A DNA stretch of 64,000 nt from Aphrophora alni (GCA_963513935.1 OY740776.1:15517660-15581659); one strand, 5' to 3'. Shown: positions 1 through 10,437, counted from the first letter of the stretch. The notes: generated from the letters alone by a model not told the origin. Numbers and translations are program-made.

Positions 1-19
1 GAAATAGACGTTATTAAAA

Positions 20-368
20 GTTATGGGTAAGAAAATGGATATTTCAAAAATCACGGAGGGGGGGTAATGAAGATGTTATAAATAAAATCATGGGTATAAA
101 TATGTTTATCAAATAATTATAGGTAAATGAATGTATGTTATCAAATAATTATGGAACAAATACCGGATATTATCAAAAATTGTGGGTACAAAAATGAAAG
201 CTCTCATAAAATTATTGGTAAAATTGATATTATCTACAAAATATGGGTAAAAATGGATGTTATCTAAAATGTTTTGTTATGAAATTGATATAAACAAAAT
301 ACAGGTAAAAATTAATATTATCAAAAAATTGATGTTAAAAAAATGACGGGTGAAAAATTGATATTATC
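20..368. repeat. Degenerate ~30-bp tandem repeat
   Basis: About 11 diverged units follow one another, each approximating GGGTAAAAATTGATATTATC plus an AT-rich tail. The units differ by substitutions and small indels, so the array is old. No coding potential is seen. Confidence 0.6.
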
Positions 369-1601
369 CGTGTTGAGGTCCCTAAAGCTCAAGAGACTGT
401 GTTTGGAATGAGATCTGTTTATTTTGTAGTATTCTACAGCATAAACGTGTATGCGGATTTTAATCAAATTTGATATATTTTGACACACCTCAGGACATCC
501 ATTTTTGAAAATCTCAAAATGTATGACAATCTTCCATAAAAAATAACATAAAAATACAATTTTATCAAATTAGGCTAAACAGAACATCTAAGGTCCCAAA
601 CGTTGGTTGGCATTTCTTTAAATACGACAATGAGGACACAAGGAAAGCAAGTTTAGATACTTATTTAAGTCGGCGTCCTTGAAACACCGAAATTACATTT
701 TTGGTGACGATTAGCCTATTTGTTTAGTTTTGTTGACATGAGAATCAGAAATTTGGTTTTGTGAGTCACAATTAAGTACTTTACATTAAAATTTTTATAA
801 ACGCAGACATATTTTTGTGTTTCTTTTTAATTTTGGCCAAACCATAAATACCACAGCCTTCTAAATTACAACACATAACGTTGGAATTGATCAATAGCCT
901 ATTGTTTAAAATAATTAAAAATTTAGTCACACCCCAGCGTATATAACGCGGTGCTATACACTTTCACTGCTTAATTAGGCGGTTCCATCCGGCGGAAGTA
1001 AACGGAAATAAATGTCAACGGACCGGTAAAGAAACCGTAAGCCAAAAAGAATCGATAAACCTTTGATCAAATAGTAACGAAATCAAATCATTGAAAAGTT
1101 TCAAGATGTGCTTACAGCGCGACCTGTTCTATTGGAATGGAACTAGGTTGTCTGGTTGTCAGTTGCAGGTATTTCCGCTAGGGTGATTCTACGTGTTGAT
1201 CCGTTGTACATATCTGTAAATTGTGTTTAGAACATTTTACAGGTTTCTAGTTAAATTTGAGTTAAAATAAATAAATGTAGGGTCGATTGATAATTAAAAA
1301 CGTCATTTATATATTCTGTTAAAAAATTAATTGTGTCAAACTTTATAACCTAAAAATAGTTTCCAGTAAATGTTATTTTAAGAGAAAAGTAGCCGAATTA
1401 AACACGATACACACAAAAACGCACAATATATAGATAAAAATACATATGTGAAACCTGAAAACATATGTTTGTGATAAATAAATGTGTTGTTAAAACTAAT
1501 TTTTAATAGCTCCGGCAGTGAGTCATATTACATCAAATAATTAAGGCAATGTGTCACCAAAATTAAATGACTTATGCTCATTCCTATATTTAATTTATTT
1601 C

Positions 1602-1744
1602 GGTACTTTCTCTTTATCTCAACCCGCTTTGAATTGCTTATTACGTCTGGTTCGGTCACTGTATATAGTCACCTGGTCAGATATTATTCTAAATGTTTCC
1701 ATTATTTTTTTTCAAAGCGGGTTGAGAGATAAAGGGAATGTACC
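1602..1744. repeat. Short inverted repeat (hairpin)
   Basis: The arm at about 1602-1633 (containing CTCAACCCGCTTTGAA) is matched in reverse complement at about 1711-1744 (containing TTCAAAGCGGGTTGAG), around a ~77-nt loop. It is probably a small MITE. The 81-residue open frame crossing it has no recognisable features. Confidence 0.7.
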
Positions 1745-2232
1745 TAAAGGCTCTTATAATTTGCATGGTTTTTTGAAAACAGTAAAGTATTATTAGCTTT
1801 AGAACTCTAAAGAAAAAAAATTTACACAACTACTGCTAATTTTGACGATTACAACGAAAAATTCATTCATCTCCCCCCCCTCCACCCACCCAAAGTTGAA
1901 AAACGAGTTTCTATTATCTATTTACTTCGTTTTATAGACATCTAATGTTTTTAAATTCCACACAAACATTTATATTTTAATTTTATCATCTATTGAGGTT
2001 AGGTTTCGTCAGGTTAGGTTAAAAAGTACATATATTTATATAGGCTATATTCGGCCTACACTCATCAAAACTAATTAAAAAAAAAAATGTTGCATAAATA
2101 TTGCACAAAGTTTCTCACTCCTAAAATCACATAACAAATAACCTAATCCTTAAACTAACCTAATTGTTATTAAAAATGTTGTCTATTAAAATGTAAAAGT
2201 GAAAAATGTTGGCTTCCTTGAAAAAAAAGACA

Positions 2233-2262
2233 TTTATACAGGGCGTTTCAAAAATACCTATC
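2233..2262. mobile_element. Solo terminal motif of the ACAGGGTGTTTC class
   Basis: The segment starts ACAGGGCGTTTCAAAAATAC. This resembles the terminal inverted repeats of Tc1/IS630-type insect elements and the termini seen here at 6754, 13674 and 21864. No partner end was found nearby, so it is probably a fragment. Confidence 0.4.
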
Positions 2263-4511
2263 CTAATTTGGAGAAGTTATTCAGTGCATCAGAGGAGATT
2301 GTACTTATAAACATTGTCTTGTAATAGAGTCAAATGAAGATAAATTCAGCAGGTGCCCTCGGGATTGCCAATTAATAGTTTGTACAATCATCCTATCTGC
2401 GTTGAAACAACATATGTTTTAAATCCATCCGGATAATTCCAACTGCTACTCTCACGTCAATCTACCTCCCCCTTCTCATCTTACCCTCACAACAATTGAG
2501 GCTAATAGCAATTAGGCCTACTATCGTTTTCACAGTGGAAATATTGCCTCTAACAATTTGACGTCAATTAACGGCAAACATGGCGTGATCTGTTCCTCGA
2601 TTTATTAATCCCTAACACGATACACGGGCGCCCTCTATCCATATCCAATTAACTCGCTAATTGTTGACAATTGTTGACACCATATGTTTAAGCAGAGAGA
2701 TATCGCCAGATGGAGTTTGTCGTCTAGGCCTAACTGGCATGACAATATCAAGTAGGCTATATTGTGTTTGCTACACTTTGGTTTTCTATTTTACTGGTGA
2801 AAACTTAACTTCATTGGTTTACTGTATATTTTTACAAAAAAATTTTAACGGTTTTTTTTTTTTAAGTCAATAATTAACAGTTTTTAAATGCAAAATATAT
2901 TTAGATCTGCCAAACTGCGTTTAGAAGTCGGCGTTTATATCCAACTTAAAGGATTTGTAAAGGAGTAGAAATGAAATAATTAGGCTAAAATGTTGTATTA
3001 TAGTATTTGTAAAACAAACTGTATTATAATAATTAGTAGGAGCCGTTCAACCTACAATAAATTTATTTAATTGGAAAATATATTTAAAAATATTTCAATA
3101 AAAACTATACATTATACTTAATTGTGTTATAAATATTATATTTTATTTACTAAATTTGCAAGAGCTTTAAATGTCTAATGTATTACAACCGATGATTTTG
3201 GTGAAACATCGTTCTTTATGTCTTATTAATTAGAAAATTTATAGTAATTCCGTTCAGAGGAATTTGCCCAAGAAAAATGCGATATAAATATATTTCGATA
3301 TATTAATTTTCGATAAATATAAGAAGAAAGCTTTTTGTTGAGTAAACAAGTATGAAACAAAATTAGTGGCATTGCTTTAGCGGAAGGCATGAAGTGGGGT
3401 TAAAAAAATATTTTTGAAAAAAAAATTAAATTAATGATTGGAGAGTGAATGCAAAAGTTATGCTGGTGGAAAACAATTATTTCGTTGTTTTTGTTTATTT
3501 AGTACAAAAAGTATTTTAAAAATATTTACAAAATTTGGACAATAAATGGGTGGGGGATTTTTAAAAAGTCTTATTTTAGCACATTTTTCTTGCACAAATT
3601 GTTAAATAAATTATGTCTAAATTAGTCACAAACATCAAGACAATCAAAACCAACAAATTTAAAAATAAATCATTACATAATTCGAAAGTTTTAATATGAA
3701 GGAAATGTTACATCAATGTTACTCTCTATTTTCCTTCCTTGTTGGTTATAAGTGAAAACCTCTGTAATCGTCGCGTTATTAAAAAAAAGGAAAAAATGGA
3801 AATAAAATAAAGATTTCTAAACCCTCAAATAGGCCCTAGTCTAATAACGGCAAAGTTGGAAGAAGAAAAAGACATCCGATAGGAAAGATGATAAAGAGGG
3901 ATCCCGTTATTATTGCAATTCCCCAGTTAATCCACAACATATATAAAAACTATTAAATTTTTTATTAATATAAACACTAAAAAATATAGTGTAGGAATAA
4001 ATAATTTTAATTGTTTTATACCTTAACAGACCTACTAAAGATATTTTGAAATAAAGCTAAAAATATAGAAATTTAAAACACGTTTAAAAAATTAAACCTC
4101 CAGTCACTCGCTTTTTATTCAGTAATAATGAATCATTTTTGCGTGACACTGTTAAAAAAAACCAACGTAAAATATATAAGGATGTATAAAAACAGAAGTT
4201 ATATTTATTTCGATTTTCATTAATAAATAAAAATATATTAACCTACGATACTGAATATTATTAAATTATTTCGCTGTTTATTTATATTAATCCGTACTTT
4301 GTTTGAATCACTTTAAATTTGCATGTGTCTGTGCGTGTATATTTTAAACAAAACGCTATAAATTGATTAGATTTAAAATTGCTATTTATTTTAAACTGTA
4401 AAATTTTGTAAAGCCTAAATCACAGGCCGATTTTTCACTTAAAAAATTAAATTCTAAAATTATAAATATTTAGACATAGTGTAACACATATAATTAAGGA
4501 ATTCAGCTTAC

Positions 4512-4622
4512 TCTTCTATTTTCATTTGGCCGTCTAGTTGTTGTGTCCGCTGAAGGTACGGATCCACCATTTCCTCCGCCACAAGGGACTGCAGCAGGTA
4601 AGGTACTCCCCCCGGTAACCAT
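4512..4622 (-). CDS. hairy: First coding exon of a hairy/HES-family bHLH-Orange transcriptional repressor (partial)
   Basis: Reading down from the ATG at 4622-4620, the exon encodes 37 residues. They begin MVTGGSTLPAAVPCGGG, pass through a Gly/Ser/Thr-rich stretch and end TTTRRPNENRR, directly followed by a consensus donor (AGA|GTAAGC, 4511-4506) in phase 0. Insect Hairy proteins start MVTG and have a short variable N-terminus ending in RR just before SNKPIMEKRRR of the basic helix-loop-helix; the HES1 exon 1 also ends just before this basic region. Here the exon stops exactly where that domain should begin. The protein is a nuclear DNA-binding repressor acting in segmentation and neurogenesis through Groucho. 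The bHLH, Orange domain and C-terminal WRPW must lie on later exons outside the window, so the assignment rests on the N-terminal signature and exon structure. G+C is much higher than in the surroundings. The alternative is another HES-family gene. Confidence 0.72.
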
Positions 4623-4800
4623 TTTTGAGTTCACAGTATTATATATAAAGTAATAAAACACTACACTTTCATAATATTAACGAGAAACTCGCGTAGGTTG
4701 AAAATATCCAGTTCCACTCTTAGAAACACGCACTTGTTCAGCGTTATAAATCTTTCGTTGCTGAAACACAACCAAACTTTGCGACTGTCGCACGCCAACT
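4623..4800 (-). other. 5' untranslated region of the hairy-like gene (predicted)
   Basis: This lies between the predicted start site (A of TCAGTT, 4800) and the ATG (4622), giving a leader of about 178 nt. The bases just before the ATG are ACTCAAAA, an acceptable insect start context. The TATATAA near 4641-4648 is too close to the ATG to be a useful core promoter element. The boundary is inferred from the promoter motifs only. Confidence 0.45.
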
Positions 4801-4960
4801 GAGTTGAGGAACATGAAATCTCAGCGGCATGTGATGAGCAGTTGTGGTGGGGGAAAGGTCGCGCGCCGAGACTCGTGTCTCCCCTTCTTTTACTGGCACA
4901 TGCGCGGTTGTTTACTGCGCATGTCCGATCTTACACTCATCAAGGTCTTAGTTTTCTTTA
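4769..4960 (-). promoter_or_regulatory. Predicted Inr+DPE promoter and proximal control region of the hairy-like gene
   Basis: On the minus strand TCAGTT at 4802-4797 matches the arthropod initiator, with A+1 at 4800. Counting from it, positions +28 to +32 (4773-4769) read GGTTG, a full match to the downstream promoter element RGWYV at its required spacing. No TATA box is seen near -30. The upstream block is G+C-rich and holds an N-box CACGAG (4877-4872), the class of site HES proteins bind, which would fit negative autoregulation. E-box-like CATGTG and CACATG motifs also occur. The motifs and spacing are visible; promoter activity is inferred. Confidence 0.5.
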
Positions 4961-5255
4961 CTCTTTGACACTTTTCTAAGAGGAGGGATAGCGTCTGTGT
5001 GTTCGAGAAAGAACGTAGATTAATGGAAATAACAAAAACGGACGGATTTGTTGAAAATATTGTTATTTTTTAAGAAATTAAATTTAATCGATTTGAGGAA
5101 TTCGCATATTCAAGTCTGTGTATGTGCAAATTATGTTTGTATCGGGTGCAATAAAATAAGTAAAGGATAAATTTAAAGAACTAGGTACAGGAAGCTATTA
5201 AGTCGAAAGAGTGAAGGATATCTCCGAAGAGACGATTTTTAAAAATCAAATAAAT

Positions 5256-5665
5256 AAAAAGTTTTTAACATACTACATTTACATTTTTAAAACGGACTAA
5301 AAAGTATAAAAGAATTTTTTCATGACCCTTCTACAATTTTGAGGGAGGATTGTTAGTGGCTATGGATACATTTGGAATACTCGGAGAGAAAAACGTGGGG
5401 CGCAGGCAATCTATGATAGTTAAGGAGGAGTAAATAAATTAAATTACAGTTAATCTCATTTCCGATTTACTGAAATTAGCTGTGAATTCATCCGGATTGT
5501 CTACTTGTATTATTTACTGGCTGCGCCCCACGTTTTTCTCTCCAAGTATTCCAAATATATCCATAGCCACTAACAATCCTCCCTCAAAATTGTGGAAGGG
5601 TCATGAAAAATTATTTTATACTTTTTAGTCCGTTTTAAAAACGTGGTATGTTAAAAACTTTTTTT
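5256..5665. mobile_element. Foldback/MITE-like element
   Basis: Arms of about 150 bp (5256-5410 and 5519-5665) are near-perfect reverse complements around a ~108-nt loop. The outer ends are AAAAAGTTTTTAACATAC and its complement. The centre of each arm carries the strand TGGCGCCCCACG-like block next to the loop. There are no open frames of note. It lies about 450 bp upstream of the hairy-like promoter. Confidence 0.85.
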
Positions 5666-6753
5666 AATATGATTTATCATTTTCTGTTTTTTAGTCTTAT
5701 GCTCGGGTGAAAGATTTCAATCTATTGATGAGACTCTGACAGGGATATATATAGGAAATTCCCAATAAATTTCACATCCTGTTTATCTGTAAATGTCTGA
5801 AATTCAAAATATTACCTCTTATTACCTGTAATAGTTCTATTAGTCTTGTAACTCAGAAAATCAAACTAAAGAAGTAAACAATTTTTTTTCTTTTTTCATG
5901 TAGGCTACATAAATTAAAACAATACATTGTCAGATCCTTCTCCATTACAAATTGTAAATGTATCACAAACGTATGGTGGTAAAGGTCGTATTTGACGTAT
6001 TCTTCCCATCTCCGTCATGGCATCTTCATTCCAAGTTGCTTTAACTATTGTTTAAACAAATGCAGAGACAAGAAACCAACTGAATATTGTATTGTCATCC
6101 AATTCTGACCTATGTTCAAAATTTCAGGTCTCTAGCTTATCGGGAAGTTAGTTTAAACTCGTTTGCAAAATTCCACCCGGACAGACTGACAGATATGACG
6201 GAAACCGAACTAATAAAAACGTGGTAAAAGGGTAAAAGATTAGGTTTTTTTATAAATGACCATCTTTTAAAATGTTAATTTTACGGAAAATATGTTTCAA
6301 ACAAACCTAAAAGAAACTGAGATTTCCCTACATTTTGATTTTTTTTTTACTCGTTTCAATGCTTTTTATAGGAGGGGGTGAAAATACCTTCCAAACAATT
6401 TTTTCGAAAAATCGTAGAGTACGTATTTTAGATAATTAATAAGGGGGAAATGAGCGATTCCTTTATAATGATGCAAGATTGATTGATTGAATAATCGATT
6501 TTACAACTCTTTAAAAAGCTACTCTTCCGAGAACTTGCGATTCATCGATAGGCCTACAAAGGAAATTTATTTTAAAGCAAATTATTTCATGGTTTCTTTG
6601 TAAGCTAACTTTTCCCTTTAGAAAGAAATTTTGTATTGTATCAAGTTCTTAAAGTGTCTATTATAAGGATCCCCTTCCTTTTTTTCGTACATCTAGAACT
6701 GTATTTATATTTTAAAATTTATTTCCTACAATTTTGTTATTATATTATATGTA
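5666..6753. other. Stretch without recognisable gene
   Basis: A+T-rich sequence with scattered homopolymers. The part at 6160-6230 resembles decayed repeat text found elsewhere in insect genomes, but nothing could be assigned. Confidence 0.4.
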
Positions 6754-7307
6754 TATACAGAGTGTTAGGAAAATCTCGTACCAAACTTTAAGTGTTGGTT
6801 ATATGAGTCAAAATAAAGAAAACATTTCTTGTAAAGATATGTTTTACACGCTTCTTTTTTCATGTCGGCCCCCCTTTTTTTTAAAATTATATTTTCTGAA
6901 ATTATTAAGATTTCGGTCGAAATTTAGTAAATACATTTTACATGCTACATTTTTATCAACACATCAAGAATCAAAACTTTAATAGTAACAATATTAACAG
7001 GTTTGAAATTTTTAATGTTGAATTATCTTTTAAACCATTAACTTTACAACAAATGTAAACTGCCGCCATTTTGAAAATTTACGAGATAAAGTTTTGATTT
7101 TTGATATATTGATAAACCGTTACATAAAAAATCTCTGTACCAAATTTCGACTGTAAATCTTAATAATTTTAAAAGATATATTAATTTTTTTAAACACAAA
7201 ATGGCCAACAGATAGAAAACAAAACGTGTCCGGACGTATATATATGAACTTTTTCTTCGTTTTGACCCCTTACGATTTGGTACGACAGTTTCTGAACACT
7301 CTGTATA
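6754..7307. mobile_element. Foldback element with TATACAGAGTGTT ends
   Basis: The left end reads TATACAGAGTGTTAGGAAAA and continues with a CTCGTACCA block. The right end is the imperfect reverse complement (TGGTACGAC... CACTCTGTATA). The similarity continues inward on both sides, including a TTTGATTTTTGATATATT-like segment near the centre, so the whole 554 bp is a diverged hairpin. The termini match the ACAGGGTGT class seen at several other places in the window. Confidence 0.7.
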
Positions 7308-8165
7308 ACCTAACCTAACCTATTCGTGGTGATTTTAGCCACCACAAATCTAATGTACATTTTAGTTTACCAAAAACTCCACGGATGTTAAGTTAGCTTT
7401 ATATTAGACTATATTCAAATATATAAAATTATTCAGTTTAAAACCAACATGGGTATAAAATGTAAATTAATAATTTAGTCTAACCGTTCTCGTAAAAAAA
7501 AAAAAAAATTTGTGAATTAAAAACAAACTTTAAATATATCTGGGTAACTAGGCAACGCCGGTCAAATGTTTATAGGAACTTTTTTCTCTATTTTGACCTA
7601 TGTAACCACCGCTTATAGTTGGGGAGGTTAGCTGCTGAACATTCTGTATATATGTAAAATAACCTAACCTAACTTATTTGTGGTGATTTTTTTGCCATCA
7701 CAAATCTAATGTACATTTTAATTTATAAAAACTCCGCGAATAGGTTAGGATAAGTTAATTTTGAAATAAAAGCATGAAATTATTCAGTTTAAAACCAAAA
7801 TGGGTTTTAAAATGTCAGTTAAACCGTTCTGGTGGAAAAAAAAACAACTTATTTTGTGAATAAAAAACAAACTTTAATGATATCTGGGTAACTAGGCAAT
7901 GTCGGTCAAATGTTTATAGGAACTTTTTATCTATTTTGAACTTTGTAACCACCGCTTAAAATTAGGGACGACAGTTGCTGTATATATGTAAAATAACCTA
8001 ACCTAACCTATTTGTGGTGATTTTTTGCCATCACAAATCTAATGTACATTTTAGTTTATAAAAACTCCGCGAATAGGTTAGGATAAGTTAGATTCAAATA
8101 AAAGCACGAAATTATTCAGTTTAAAACCAAAATGGGTTTTAAAATGTAAGTTAGACCGTTCTGGT

Positions 8166-8167
<2 letters not shown>

Positions 8168-8220
<53 letters not shown>
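8168..8220. repeat. Poly(T) tract, ~52 nt
   Basis: An uninterrupted T run sits in the third ~340-bp unit, at the position where sister units have short A runs followed by a few T. Its length should be treated with caution because homopolymers are easily misassembled. Confidence 0.9.
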
Positions 8221-8224
<4 letters not shown>

Positions 8225-8305
8225 AAAAACAACGTGGAAGTTATCTGGGAAACTAGGCTTTTCCGGACATATGTTTATAGGAATGATTTTCTCTATTCTG
8301 AACTA

Positions 8306-8560
8306 AACCTAAAAAGTGTGTATGAGGTAATTTTCAAGACTGCGCTTCTCGCCATGAAAAGAGACTTCATTCGACATGTGAACGTGGAAGCTATCCAACT
8401 TTTAGACGTGGAATATGACAAAAGACGACTTAAGCGTCATAAACCGCAGGACTTAGTTAATATCTAGGTTTAATACATGTTATTTTATGTTATATGTATT
8501 ACTTATTTAATCTATGGATTAAGATTGTAATAATAAATAAATAAAAAAATATACATATAA
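8306..8560 (+). pseudogene. LINE ORF2 C-terminal fragment and 3' end
   Basis: The frame ending at the TAG at 8465-8467 encodes a tail with LLDVEYDKRRLKRHKPQDLV. This closely parallels the C-terminus of the Jockey-type LINE at 33.5 kb, which ends RRLKRTKPIDLVRD. A short 3' UTR and an AATAAATAAATAAAA tail follow. Only the last ~50 codons are present, so this is a heavily 5'-truncated copy. It interrupts the ~340-bp repeat. It is not a functional gene. Confidence 0.65.
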
Positions 8561-8779
8561 AAAAAGTATATAAAATTATTCAGTTTCAAACCAACATGAG
8601 CTTACAAATGTAAGTTAATAAATAGTCAAACCATTCTTGTGAAAAAAAAGGGGGAAAAAAATTATGATTAAAAAAACAAAGTGAAACAAAGATATTTTGG
8701 AAACTAGGAAATTCCAAACATAAATTTATAGAGTATAACAAACACACAGAACACAATTCTCGCAAAAAAATACGCCTAA

Positions 8780-8824
8780 GTATCTGACGCGTTTCAACGA
8801 TTAGGTCGTCCTCTTCAGTGATAC
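8780..8824 (-). ncRNA. Hammerhead-ribozyme-like motif (left arm copy)
   Basis: On the minus strand: stem I GTATCA, core CTGAAGA (fits CUGANGA), a stem II with ACGA/TCGT, GAAAC, the self-complementary helix III ACGCGT, the GTC cleavage triplet, then AGATAC as the stem I partner with one mismatch. There is one extra base between the core and stem II compared with the consensus. Confidence 0.5.
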
Positions 8825-8896
8825 ACGAGCTACACCAATAAACTATAACAAACTATAATCAAACAAATAAGTTATAGTTTGATTGGTGTAGCTCGT

Positions 8897-8941
8897 GTAT
8901 CACTGAAGAGGACGACCTTGTCGTTGAAACGCGTCTGATAC
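8897..8941 (+). ncRNA. Hammerhead-ribozyme-like motif (right arm copy)
   Basis: Stem I GTATCA (8897-8902) pairs perfectly with TGATAC (8936-8941). The core CTGAAGA is at 8903-8909, stem II is ACGAC/GTCGT with a CTT loop, GAAAC is at 8926-8930, the loopless helix III ACGCGT is at 8929-8934 and C17 is at 8935, giving a canonical GUC cleavage triplet. A short palindromic helix III is typical of the minimal type-I hammerheads in Penelope-like elements and retrozymes. One extra G before stem II departs from the consensus. Confidence 0.55.
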
Positions 8942-9432
8942 TTAGGCGTATTTTTTTTTGTGAGAATTGTGTTCTGTGTGTTTGTTATACTGGATAATTT
9001 TTCTCATAAGTGAAGCTCGTTATTTAATATATATTTATAGGAATGTTTTTCTTTATTTTGATCTATGTAACCACCACTTAAAGTTGGGCACCACAGTTGC
9101 TGAACACTGTATATATGTCAAATAATCTAACCTATTTGTTGTGAATTTTGTCACCACAAATCTACTCTACATTTTAAACTGCGCGAATAGGTTATGTTAT
9201 ATTTTAATATACGCATGGAATCATTTAGTTTAAAGCCAACATGGGTTTATTGATAGTCAAACCGTTCTGGTGGAAAAAAAAATGTGTGAAAAAAAAGTGA
9301 AAGATATCTGGAAAACTATGCAATTCCGGACATATGTTTATGGGAACTTTTTCTTAGTTTTGATTTGGGAAACCTCCTGCAGTTTAGAAACACAATTTTG
9401 CAACACCCTGTATAATAGACATATTTTATAAA

Positions 9433-9947
9433 AGAAACAATTAATTAAATATATTATAAGACTTACCGTCACAATAGTCTATGTTTGTCTGTAGTTATAT
9501 CACTACGGCCGTTTCGGCTATACAGCCATTTTCAAGTGTTATGCGGGTATTACCGTTGTCTTAGTTTAAAATCAGAAATTACGAACACACGACACATAAC
9601 AAACACACAAGTTCTTTAAACATTTAAAACATGATGTAGTAGGCCCACTGTCACAACGCGTACTGTGCATGAAATTTATAATATATAAATTTATAATATA
9701 TAATATAAAGACAGTACGCGTTGTGACAGTGGGCCTACTGCATCATGTTTTAAATGTTTAAAGAACTTGTGTGTTTGTTATGTGTCGTGTGTTCGTAATT
9801 TCTGATTTTAAACTAAGACAACGGTAATACCCGCATAACACTTGAAAATGGCTGAATAGCCGAAACGGCCGTAGTGATATAACTACAGACAAACATAGAC
9901 TATTGTGACGGTAAGTCTTATAATATATTTAATTATTAATCAGTAGT
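9433..9947. mobile_element. Foldback element (~515 bp) with degenerate hammerhead-like motifs
   Basis: Long near-perfect inverted arms meet near 9685. The outer ends are ATATATTATAAGACTTACCG-type sequence and its complement. Each arm has a GGCTNNATAGCC hairpin followed by GAAACGGCCGT (9834-9880 on +, 9496-9544 on -), with short stem I pairing. Two core positions are changed (C3 to T, G8 to A), so the motif should be inactive. Confidence 0.8.
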
Positions 9948-10390
9948 CGGAATGGCGAAAACAAATATGTAAAAAGAAACACTTTATAGTTTCATTCTGT
10001 AATAAGTGTAAATCCGGAAAGTTTTATATTTGGAATATCCACTCCTTGGTCAGTTACCAACCTAGAGGGATATTTTCTAATTTTATCATGTACCTATTTC
10101 TGTCGCTATACCAATAATTACATCACATAGCGGAACCGGATAAGCCTACCGCTAGTTCCGCATCGACTCTGTCGCAATACAAATAGTCATTTGCATAATA
10201 AGGCTTATTGGAAACGGTAATTATATAGCAGAGTAGCCAGACTTTAAAATCAATTTTTATGGGTTTTATTCGTCAAATAAATTTGATATGCATTTCAATT
10301 TTGTTTTTACGGAACCGAGTCACAATTAAATAATATAGATAAGAATTACCTTAGTAGGTCCGTCTTGTGACTTCAATTTATATCTGGTTT
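9948..10390. other. Apparently single-copy stretch
   Basis: No gene is seen. The segment at 10100-10230 is less A+T-rich and contains ATTTGCATAA, a POU-octamer-like site, so it could be a control element of the neighbouring gene. That is inference only. Confidence 0.3.
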
Positions 10391-10437
10391 TGCTATGACA
10401 TGTTTCAAAGTTCAAGACTTCATCATCAGATACATGT
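10391..10437 (-). ncRNA. Hammerhead-ribozyme-like motif with intact CTGATGA core
   Basis: On the minus strand the core is CTGATGA (10429-10423). Stem II is GAAGT/ACTTT with a 5-nt loop, then GAAAC (10406-10402), the self-complementary helix III ACATGT, and a GTC triplet with C17 at 10397. Stem I is weak (TAT/ATA plus mismatches). One extra T lies between the core and stem II. It is not inside an obvious foldback. Confidence 0.45.

Larger units (their letters stand above)
1..4511 (-). other. Intron 1 (5' part) of the hairy-like gene
   Basis: This stretch follows the splice donor GTAAGC at 4511-4506 on the minus strand. I searched both strands by eye for the expected next exon (a basic region reading roughly KPIMEKRRRARIN) and found none, so the intron should continue past the left edge and exceed 4.5 kb. 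The stretch is A+T-rich, with short degenerate repeats and no convincing coding exon. The segment at 2440-2720 is less A+T-rich and looks single-copy, so it is the most plausible place for an intronic control element, but no specific site array was recognised. The assignment depends on the exon-1 call being right. Confidence 0.6.
8732..9032. mobile_element. Foldback element with paired hammerhead-like motifs
   Basis: Near-perfect arms run from about 8732-8855 and 8868-8995, centred near 8861. The element is flanked by the direct repeat ATTTATAG (8724-8731 and 9033-9040), an apparent 8-bp target-site duplication inside the ~340-bp repeat unit. Each arm carries one hammerhead-like motif. The right side has ~40 bp beyond the palindrome. 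Inverted dimers bearing hammerheads recall Penelope-like elements, but no reverse transcriptase is present here. Confidence 0.75.
7308..9425. repeat. ~340-bp tandem repeat, about five diverged units, interrupted by insertions
   Basis: Units begin with AACCTAACCTA (TTAGG motif), then TGTGGTGATTTT and CACCACAAATCTAATGTAC, and end near TGAACACTCTGTATA. Starts are near 7308, 7662, 7993, ~8560 and 9123. The third and fourth units are broken by a LINE fragment (8306-8560) and a foldback element (8732-9032). Each unit contains a poly-A/T tract of varying length. Confidence 0.7.

Noticed and set aside
4640..4650. TATATAA as the TATA box of the hairy-like gene
   Set aside because: It lies about 20 nt before the ATG on the minus strand, leaving no room for a transcription start and leader.
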